A stretch of 64,000 nt of DNA from Areca catechu (Eukaryota; Streptophyta; Magnoliopsida; Arecales; Arecaceae), in NCBI GenBank assembly GCA_021397845.1, contig CM038041.1, positions 146,112,780 through 146,176,779 on the forward strand, read 5' to 3'. The first letter of the stretch is position 1. Each line of letters begins with the position of its first letter. The notes under the pieces were generated by a model. The model did not search any database. It was not told the DNA's origin and was given only the letters and a program-made list of their open reading frames with translations. Shown here piece after piece: positions 57,042 through 64,000 of this stretch. The translations under genes and the position numbers were made by a program.

Positions 57042-57690
57042 TGATGGGGGACAGATGGAGTAGGATCGTTGGTGAGCCTAGAAGTCACCTAAATTAGGGT
57101 ACATTTTTTTTTTGGTATTTTTTTCTCTAGGGGTGGCGAAGGAACAGTGGGGATGTAGGATAGGAATCTGGATCTCATGGACTTTGGGACTCACCCTAAT
57201 GAAGAGACCTCTCACCTCTAGGGCATTACACCCTCCTCGATACTTGGAGGCGCTAGGATGAATCTCAAAGGTCACGAGGGGATAAAGAAGATGGAATGGG
57301 AAGGGGGATAACTAGGGCATCACGCCCATGCCCGAAGGTGAAGGCAAGAAGAATCACTCTTCTAAAAACTCAAATTTTTTTATGAACTGAACTTTTTTTT
57401 TTACAAAGGACTGAGGGTGGTATTTATAGACCTGTTCAACCCTCATTTGAATTTGAATACAGGATAAAAAGATAGAGATGACTCAAATTCAAATATAAGA
57501 TAGGATAAGATAAGCCTGTCCATATCTCAATCCTAACCAACCAAATCCTAATTCAAAATTCAAATAAAAGATAAATCCCAAACTAATTTATTAAAATCTG
57601 TGCTACTCCGGGATCGATGCTGCTCTGGGATCAGTTATGCTCCGGGATCAGTTCTGCTTCGAGATAAGTGCTGCTCCAAGATCCCCATCA
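57042..57690 (-). repeat. Element K 3' LTR
   Basis: TGATGGGGGACAG to CCCCATCA, 649 bp. A reverse TATA (ATTTATA at 57422-57428) is the likely promoter on the element strand. Near 57600-57680 there are four short repeats of TGCTC(C/T)GGGATCAGT type. Confidence 0.92.
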
Positions 57691-57710
57691 TTCCCCTAAG
57701 GTGGGGAAAA

Positions 57711-57725
57711 CTCGACTCCGTCGAG
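57711..57725. other. Palindrome upstream of K's 3' LTR
   Basis: CTCGACTCCGTCGAG on the plus strand, perfect 6-bp arms, 20 bp from the LTR edge at 57690. The bases between (TTCCCCTAAGGTGGGG) give the purine primer AGGGGAA on the element strand. No protein frame runs through it here. Confidence 0.85.
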
Positions 57726-59104
57726 TTAGGCTGGCTCTAGGATGCACATGACAACCCAAATTAAAATAAACCGGCTTATTCCAATCAAGATTAAGGCTGG
57801 GATAAGTGTGGAATAGCAGGAATAGCTATTCCTGTCTTCTTCAGCAGCAGCTTAACGAATCTTCATGCTTCGTGGAACAGGGCAGAGGCTTGGAACAGGT
57901 GAAGGCTTCGTGGAGAAGCTAAGAAGAAGATGGCGTCGTAGCGGGTCTTCAGGGAAGAAGACGGCGATCTCCAGGGAGCAGTGTTCCTGCATTGCGGTAG
58001 GCCGGAGGCGGGAGATCGGGTGATGGGAGGATGGTAGGAGCGAAGCTTGGCGACGGGAGGCCGGAGGAGGGTAGGCTGGTGACGGGAGGACCGCAGGAGG
58101 GCGGGCCTAGCATCGAGAAGGTCGGAGGAAGGAGTAGGCCAGCGATGGGAATCGGAGGAGGCTTATGGACGGTAGGTGACCGGGGGTGGGAGGTTTGGGT
58201 GGAGGAGCGGAAGGAGGGAGGGTCTAGCTATGGGTCGACCAGTGGGGGATGTTCGGTGATGGACAGACTGGAGGAGGGCATTCGGGCGTGGGAGGCCAGA
58301 GGGAGTCCGGGCGATGGAGAACCAGGGGAAGGTTCACCGACAACAGGAGATCGAAGGAGGGAGGCGTGGGTGACGGGAAGACCTGATGAGGTTGTTTGGG
58401 CGACGGGAAACCGGTGGAGGCTGTTTGGCGATGGGAAGCTTGGGACGTGGCGAACGCTAGCGGACGGGCTTCTTCTTTGAAGAGGGCAATGGGGTGTTGA
58501 CTGGAGGTTGGGGAAGACGGAGATGGTTGTGGAAGAGCGATGCAGTGGTCGGAGAAGATCGATGGGGGCCTCGTAGATCTAGGGCTGGTTGATCGATGTA
58601 GTTTTCTGCACAGATGGGGGGAGGCGAAAGGCTTAACGGGGGAGATTCGGTAGCAGTCGGCGATTCCATTTCGGTGATGGTGGATGGAAGAGATGGGCAT
58701 TGGTCGTTGGTTACTGGTAGTGAGATGATCCGGTCAGAGCTTGGCAAGAGATGGGACTTCACATGAGGCAGAGAAGAGGGGGGCTTGGCCTGGGCGGAGG
58801 CTGACGGAGAGAAGATTGGTTGGATCTGGCTCGGTGGTGGTGAGATCTGATGGACTGGGGGCGATTCCGATCGGTGGGAGGACGATGGCAGTAGAGGAGT
58901 GTTGGGCCTGGACCTTGACGCAGGTGTGGTGGTAGACGGTGGTGATGGCAGCAGAGAGGCGACGGTGGCAGTAGGCAGTGGATAACAAGAAGGGCAGACA
59001 ATGATTGGGAGATTTTTTTTTTTTTTTTTGTTGAATCCGGGAAGTGAGAAGATGGCTGGTAAGATAAAATTTGGAATGATATGGAGGTACCCTAATTTTT
59101 CTGT
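57726..59104 (-). other. Element K interior, no recognised gene
   Basis: G-rich on the plus strand. 58000-58470 consists of irregular 20-30 bp repeats of GGTGACGGGAGGACCGGAGGAGGG type. A 230-codon frame on the minus strand (59149-58457) starts inside the LTR and is Pro/Ser-rich low complexity with no known domain; I do not call it a gene. 59011-59030 is a poly-T run. Confidence 0.6.
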
Positions 59105-59116
59105 GCTCTGATACCA
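59105..59116 (-). other. Element K primer-binding site (tRNA-iMet)
   Basis: The plus strand is GCTCTGATACCA, so the element strand is TGGTATCAGAGC, four bases inside the 5' LTR edge. Confidence 0.92.
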
Positions 59117-59120
59117 AAAT

Positions 59121-59803
59121 TGATGGGGTACAGATGGGAGTAGGATCATTGGTGAGCCTAGAAGTCACCTAAATTAGGGTACATTTTTTTTTGGTATTTT
59201 TTTCTCTAGGGGTGGTGAAGGAATAGTGGGGATGTAGGATAGGAATCTGGATCTCATGGAATCTGGATCTCATGGACTTTGGGACTCACCTTAACGAAGA
59301 GACCTCTCACCTCTAGGGCATTACACCCTCCTCGATACTTGGAGGCGCTAGGATGAATCTCAAAGGTCATGAGGGGATAAAGAAGATGGAATGGGAAGGG
59401 GGATAACTAGGGCATCATGCCCATGCTCGAAGGCGAAGGCAAGAAGAATCACTCTTCTAAAAACTCAAATTTTTTTATGAACTGAACTTTTTTTTTTTAC
59501 AAAGGACTGAGGGTGGTATTTATAGACCTGTCCAACCCTCATTTGAATTTGAATACAGGATAAAAAGATAGAGATGACTCAAATTCAAGTACAAGATAGG
59601 ATAAGATAAGCCTATCCATATCTCAATCATAACCAACCAAATCCTAATTCAAAATTCAAATAAAAGATAAATCCCAAACTAATTTATTAAAATCTGTGCT
59701 ACTCCGGGATCGGTGCTGCTCTGAGATCAGTTCTGCTCCGGGATTAGTTATGCTTCGAGATCAGTGCTGCTTCGAGATCAGTGCTGCTCTGAGATCCCCA
59801 TCA
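59121..59803 (-). repeat. Element K 5' LTR
   Basis: 683 bp, partner of 57042-57690. Reverse TATA (ATTTATA) is at 59518-59524. It is followed by the CCTCT duplication and the resumption of J's LTR. Confidence 0.92.
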
Positions 59804-59808
59804 CCTCT

Positions 59809-60741
59809 GATCCCCGGAGGCTTTGCAAGGTAGAGCTGACTTCGACCGAGGTGAACCCATCAGGGGGTGCCACCTGGCGGAGTGGTAGGAGAGCCTGGCT
59901 CGACCTCGACGAGGTGGACCCGTCTTGGGGTGCCACTTGGCGAGGGAGTAGAGGCCGCCAGCTTCAGCCGAGGTGGACCCCTCGTGGGTGGACACCTGGT
60001 GAAGTGGCAGAGGAAGGCTCAACTTTGGCCGAGGTGGACCCATCTTGGGGTGCCACCTGGCGAAGGAGCAGGAGCGCTTGGCTCGACCTTAGTGAGGTGG
60101 ACCCATCTTGGGGTGCCACCTGGCGAGGGAGTAGAGGCCACCAGCTTCGATCGAGGTGGACCTTTCCTGGGTGGACACCTGGCGAAGTGGCAGAGGAAGG
60201 CTCGACTTCGACCGAGGTGGACTCATCTTGGGGTGCCACCTGGCGAGGGAGTAGAGGCCACCAGCTTCGATCGAGGTGGACCTCTCCTGGGTGGACACCT
60301 GGCGAAGTGGCAGAGGAAGGCTCGACTTCGACCGAGGTGGAGCAGGAGTGCCTGGCTCGACCTCGACTAGCTAGACCCGTCTTGGGGCACCACCTGGCGA
60401 GGGAGCAGAGGCCACTAGCTTTGGCTGAGGTGGACCCCTCCTGGGTGGACACCTAGCTAAGTGGCAAAGGAAGGCTCGACTTCGGCCGAGGTAGACCCAT
60501 CTTGGGGTGCCACCTGGCGAATGAGCAAGAGTGCCTGGTTCGTCCTCGACGAGGTGGGCCTGTCTTGGGGCGCCACCTGGCGAGGGAGCAGAGGCCTCCA
60601 GCTTTGACTAAGGTGGACCCCTCCTAGGTGGGCACCTAGCGAAGTAGCAGAGGAAGGCTCGACTTTGGCCAAGGTGGGCCCATCTTGGGGTGCCACCAGG
60701 TGAAGGAGTAGGAGCGCCTGGCTCAACCTCGGCAAGGTGGA
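59809..60741 (-). repeat. Element J 5' LTR, second part: 183-bp tandem array
   Basis: Resumes J's LTR at GATCCCCGGAGGCTTTGCAAGG, matching 46917 onward, and enters the same three-monomer repeat. Anchors are at 60031, 60214, 60334, 60488 and 60671: spacings 183, 120, 154 and 183, so at least one unit has lost a 61-bp monomer. It is cut by L after GTGGA (60737-60741). Confidence 0.9.
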
Positions 60742-61706
60742 TGATGGGGGACCCGAAACCTATCCGGGTTTCACCTTTTATTTTTTAGAATTTTTTTTTA
60801 AAAAAAAATTAGAATTTTGTATTTTAGTTATTCCCGCTATTCCACCTATTCCCTTTATTCGCATGTTATCCCGGTGTTATTCCAACTTTATTCCAGGCTA
60901 TTCCTATCTCCTTCAACCTCCAAAAAATCACAGAGGCCTTTTTTTTCGATTTTTTTTGCCCCACTGGTCCGCGATCGGCCGTGCCCGACCCCCGCCATCG
61001 CCGCCCGCCCGCCGGCGCTCCGCCGATCCGCCGCCCAGCCGCCCCGCCGGCATCCCGCTGGGCCTCACGCCCGTGGGAAGACCCGCGGACCATGGAAGAC
61101 CAACGGTCATCCACGGCCGCCGCCGCCGTTCGCCGCCGCCGTCGTGCCGCCCCGCCGCCGTGCCGCCCCGCCGCCGTCGTCCGCCCGCCGGCGCGCCACC
61201 AGGCCGCCCCGCCGCCGCCCGCTGGGCCTCACACCCGTGGGAAGACCCGCGGACCGTGGAAGACCAACGGTCATCCACGGCCGCCGCCGCCGTTTGTCGT
61301 CGCCGTCGTGCCGCCCCGCCGCCGTGCCGCCTCGCCGCCATCGTCCACCCGCCAGCGCGCCACCAGGCCGCCCCGCCGCCGCCCGCTGGGCCGGGTGCTG
61401 AAGATCCAGATGCCCCTGTTGCTCGGCCATGAAGGGAGCTTCCGCATGCTTTTCAGAGCAACCAAATGAAGCTTCTGCATGCTTCTCAAAGCGGTGGAAG
61501 AAGAGTTGTTTTGCGCGATTTTTGGAGTAGCACGAGTTTCAGAGCGGAGGGGATTTCAAAATTCAAATAAACGGAATTTATTTGGTAATTTTTTTTAATG
61601 GATGTAATTTGGGAAATTTGGGGATTTTGATTTTGAATTTGATTTCAAAATCAAGAGAGGATTTCAGGGGATTTTATTTTTGAATTTCAAAAGGGATATG
61701 GGCATC

Positions 61707-61713
61707 TATAAAT
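61707..61713 (+). promoter_or_regulatory. TATA box of L 5' LTR
   Basis: GGCATCTATAAATATCC; the same TATAAAT is at 63499-63505 in the second LTR. It lies about 100 bp upstream of the GTGTGAGGCC module, as expected for a U3/R boundary. Confidence 0.65.
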
Positions 61714-61890
61714 ATCCATACTCCTCTTGTAAAAAAAATAGTTGAATGAAATTTTTGAGTGTTCTTCCAGTGTGTGGTTCTGGGCTGAGGCCCTTTTTCC
61801 TTCGTCCTTCGGGACGTCGAGGGGTGTGAGGCCCCAAGTATCTCCTTTCTCCCTCCCACCTTCGTGTCTTCCCCTCGTGGTCTTGAGAAC

Positions 61891-62235
61891 CATCCTAGCG
61901 CCTCTAAGTACTGAGGAGGGCGTAATGCCTTAGAGGTGGACGGTCTCTTCGTTAGGGTGAGTCCCAAGATCCATGAGTTCTTCCCCCCCCGTCCTTCGTG
62001 ACCTTGAGATCCATCCTAGCACCTCTAAGTATTGAGGAGGGCGTAATGCCTTAGAGGTGGATGGTCTCTTCGTTAGGATGAGTCCCAAGGTCTAGGAGTT
62101 CTTCCCCACCCCCGTCCTTCGTGACCCTGAGATCCATCCTAGTGCCTCTAAGTATTGAGGAGGGCGTAATGCCTTAGAGGTGGACGATCTCTTCGTTAGG
62201 ATGAGTCCCAAGGTCTAGGAGTTCCCGTCCCAGCC
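61891..62235. repeat. Triplicated ~122-bp unit in L's 5' LTR
   Basis: Three copies starting CATCCTAG(C/T)(G/A)CCTCTAAGTA at 61891, 62012 and 62135 (spacings 121 and 123). The same triplet recurs in the second LTR from about 63690 to the window end. The unit corresponds to a single reverse-oriented copy in K's LTRs. Confidence 0.9.
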
Positions 62236-62453
62236 TCCCATCCCCATCGTTCCTTCGCCATCTCCGCCAAGAAAAAATTTTTTAAAAAAAAAAAAAAACA
62301 AAAGAGCCCAGTCGTTTTAGGATTTTCGGGGGTCGTTCTATCCTAGTCCCGGAGGCTTCTTAGCCCTCCCACGATCCTTGATTTGCTTTAGGTGTTTTTC
62401 CTCTTTTCAAAATAAATATAGGTTTTCTTCGTGTCTTTCGTTCTACATCAATT

Positions 62454-62466
62454 TGGTATCAGAGCT
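62454..62466 (+). other. Element L primer-binding site (tRNA-iMet)
   Basis: TGGTATCAGAGCT, three bases after the LTR end; perfect complement of the initiator methionine tRNA 3' end over TGGTATCAGAGC. Confidence 0.93.
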
Positions 62467-62498
62467 AGCAGCGAGCTAGGATTTGCTTAGTCCTCGAA

Positions 62499-62513
62499 CT
62501 CGACGGAGTCGAG
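62499..62513. other. Palindrome in L's 83-bp interior
   Basis: CTCGACGGAGTCGAG, arms extended to 9 bp by GAA before and TTC after, loop GGA, 20 bp before the second LTR (62534). AGGAGAA directly before the LTR is the probable purine primer. It is the same core as in K on K's own strand. Confidence 0.88.
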
Positions 62514-62533
62514 TTCTTCGTGCTGCAGGAGAA

Positions 62534-64000
62534 TGATGGGAGACCCGAAACCTATCCGGGTTTCACCTTTTATTTTTTAGAATTAAAAAAAAAAATTTAG
62601 AATTTTTGTATTTTAGTTATTCCCGCTATTCCACCTATTCCCTTTATTCCCATGTTATCCCGGTGTTATTCCAACTTTATTCCAGGCTATTCCTATCTCC
62701 TTCAACCTCCAAAAAAAATCACAAAGGCCTTTTTTTTCATTTTTTTTTTGCCCCACCGGTCCGCGATCGGCCATGCCCGACCCCCGCCATCGCCGCCCGC
62801 CCGCCGGCGCTCTGCCGATCCGCCGCCCGGCCGCCCCGCCAGCATCCCGCTGGGCCTCACGCCCGTGGGAAGACCCGCGGACCGTGGAAGACCAACGGTC
62901 ATCCACGGCCGCCGCAGCCGTTCGCCGTCGCCGTCGTGCCGCCTAGCCGCCGTGCCGCCCCGCCGCCGCCGTCCGCCCCGCCGCGCGCCACCAGGCCGCC
63001 CCGCCGCCGCCCGCTGGGCCTCACGCCCGTGGGAAGACCCGCGGACCGTGGAAGACCAACGGTCATCCACGGCCGCCGCCGCCGTTCACCGCCGCCGTCG
63101 TGCCACCCCGCCGTCGTGCCGCCCCGCCGCCACCGTCCGCCCGCCGGCGCGCCACCAGGCCGCCCCGCCGCCGCCCGCTGGGCCGGGTGCCGAAGATCCA
63201 GATGCCCGTGTTGCTCGGCCGTGAAGGGAGCTTCCACACGCTTTTCAGAGGAGCCAAATGAAGCTTCTACACGATTCTCAAAGCGATGGAAGAAGAGTTG
63301 TTTTGCATGATTTTTGGAGTAGCACGAGTTTCAGAGCGGAGGGGATTTCAAAATTCAAATAAACGGGATTTATTTGGTAATTTTTTTTAATGGATGTAAT
63401 TTGGGAAATTTGGGGATTTTGATTTTGAATTTGATTTCAAAATCAAGAGAGGATTTCAGGGGATTTTATTTTTGAATTTCAAAAGGGATATGGGCATCTA
63501 TAAATACCCATACTCCTCTTGTAAAAAAAAATAGTTGAATGAAATTTTTGAGTGTTCTTCCAGTGTGTGGTTCTGGGCTGAGGCCCTTTTTCCTTCGTCC
63601 TTCGGGACGTCGAGGGGTGTGAGGCCCCAAGTATCTCCTTTCTCCCTCCCACCTTCGTGTCTTCCCCTCGTGGTCTTGAGAACCATCCTAGCACCTCTAA
63701 GTACCGAGGAGGGCGTAATGCCTTAGAGGTGGATGGTCTCTTCGTTAGGGTGAGTCCCAAGATCCATGAGTTCTTCCCCCCCCCCCGTCCTTCGTGACCT
63801 TGAGATCCATCCTAGCGCCTCTAAGTATTGAGGAGGGCGTAATGCCTTAGAGGTGGACGGTCTCTTCGTTAGGATGAGTCCCAAGGTCTAGGAGTTCTTC
63901 CCCACCCCCGTCCTTCGCGACCCTGAGATCCATCCTAGCGCCTCTAAGTATTGAGGAGGGAGTAATGCCTTAAAGGTGGACAGTCTCTTCGTTAGGATGA
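62534..64000 (+). repeat. Element L 3' LTR (runs off the window)
   Basis: At least 1,467 bp, matching 60742-62206 in order: CCG-rich block 62755-63185, TATAAAT 63499-63505, GTGTGAGGCC module near 63617, and the third 122-bp unit beginning near 63936. The terminus CATCA is not reached. Confidence 0.93.

Larger units (their letters stand above)
57042..59803 (-). mobile_element. Element K: small non-autonomous LTR retrotransposon
   Basis: 2,762 bp, TSD CCTCT at 57037-57041 and 59804-59808. LTRs are 57042-57690 (3', 649 bp) and 59121-59803 (5', 683 bp, with an 18-bp GGAATCTGGATCTCAT-type duplication near 59250-59275). Primer site (minus) is at 59105-59116 and the palindrome at 57711-57725. The 1.43-kb interior has no gag or pol. 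It is smaller than a typical LARD and larger than a TRIM. Its LTR contains, in reverse, the 'CCTAGCGCCTC(T/C)AAGTAT(T/C)GAGGAGGG' module also found in L. Confidence 0.95.
46155..60741 (-). mobile_element. Element J: Tat/Retand-type Ty3/gypsy, carrying K and cut by L
   Basis: Minus-strand element. The 5' LTR starts at 56277 and extends right through K and the tandem repeats until L at 60742. Gag-PR-RT-RH-aRH runs 56197-51934, the integrase is truncated (51930-51750), an antisense ORF lies on the plus strand (49648-51600), and the 3' LTR runs from about 48800 to 46155. The second, archaeal-type RNase H and the antisense ORF between pol and the 3' LTR are hallmarks of the Tat lineage. The two LTRs match at 46155-46920 versus 56277-57041 and in the 183-bp repeats. 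The sequence between 56197 and 56277 reads TTGGCATGCCAGGTAGG next to the LTR on the element strand; I cannot match this possible primer site to a particular tRNA. J's right end is beyond L. Confidence 0.9.
60742..62450 (+). repeat. Element L 5' LTR
   Basis: TGATGGGGGACCCG to TTCTACATCA. It has an extremely C/G-rich block of CCG-type repeats (60960-61395) containing a direct duplication of about 163 bp (words CTGGGCCTCAC...CGTGGGAAGACCCGCGGACC at about 61059 and 61222). A TATA box TATAAAT is at 61707-61713, a GACGTCGAGGGGTGTGAGGCC-type module at about 61813 (shared with D's LTR), and a triplicated 122-bp unit at 61891-62235. ORFs of 100-230 aa in the CCG block are composition artefacts. Confidence 0.93.
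60742..64000 (+). mobile_element. Element L: LTR retrotransposon with an 83-bp interior (3' end beyond window)
   Basis: LTR 60742-62450 (1,709 bp), interior 62451-62533 (83 bp), second LTR 62534 to at least 64000. The interior contains only a perfect iMet primer site, a perfect palindrome and a short purine run. No room exists for any protein. The LTRs are near-identical, with small differences such as GGGGGACCC versus GGGAGACCC at the start, so the insertion is young. It sits in J's 183-bp array after GTGGA. By symmetry the second LTR should end near 64243. Confidence 0.93.

Noticed and set aside
58457..59149. 230-codon minus-strand ORF in element K
   Set aside because: It starts inside the LTR, crosses the primer site, and is low-complexity Pro/Ser/His with no gag or pol motif.
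60737..63310. ORFs of 100-234 codons rich in Pro, Arg and Ala in element L
   Set aside because: They lie in CCG-repeat LTR sequence, are open in several frames at once, and have no domain. Composition artefact.

Overview
This window is plant nuclear heterochromatin made of nested LTR retrotransposons. I see no host gene, tRNA, rRNA or CRISPR array. The evidence for a plant is Ty3/gypsy chromoviruses with a C-terminal chromodomain (Tekay/Del type), a Tat/Retand-type gypsy element with a second RNase H and an antisense ORF, an Athila-type gypsy element, and Ty1/copia fragments (one SIRE-like). Five of the six chromovirus-type primer sites match the initiator-Met tRNA exactly or nearly so. Angiosperm is safe; a monocot is possible but not provable from this sequence.

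Layout. 1-971 is a SIRE-like copia gag/protease fragment cut by repeat X (972-2214 and 19801-about 21064, Tat-like end). Element A (2215-19795, minus, TSD CGAGC) sits in X. Element B (4200-12880, plus, TSD AATGC) sits in A's integrase C-terminus. 21065-24569 is a decayed copia pol fused at about 24570 to a 5'-truncated chromovirus D (to 28583). 28630-35088 is chromovirus E (minus), lacking protease, RT and RNase H, with a solo LTR F (29940-31134, TSD ATAAT) in its integrase end. 35089-35420 is a Tat-like LTR end and 35421-37985 a degenerate Athila pol. 38138-39742 plus 46067-46154 is an unclassified host repeat I, split by chromovirus H (39743-46066, TSD TGACT).

From 46155 to 60741 lies Tat/Retand element J (minus). 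It has long LTRs carrying a 183-bp higher-order tandem repeat, gag-PR-RT-RH-aRH, a truncated integrase, and an antisense intron-containing ORF on the plus strand. J's 5' LTR is split by K (57042-59803, minus, TSD CCTCT, no gag-pol) and by L (60742 to beyond the window, plus), whose two 1.7-kb LTRs flank only 83 bp.

How the parts relate. A, B, D, E, H, K and L share one terminal design: TG(A/G)TG start, CATCA or CACCA end, an iMet primer site where that end survives, and a 15-bp near-palindrome (CTCGAC-N3-GTCGAG type) exactly 20-21 bp upstream of the 3' LTR. B and D encode or encoded full pol. E and H keep a gag without zinc knuckle plus the chromodomain tail. K and L have no recognisable gene but keep the palindrome. 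This looks like one chromovirus clan graded from autonomous to almost pure cis-signals, the non-autonomous members presumably mobilised in trans (inference).
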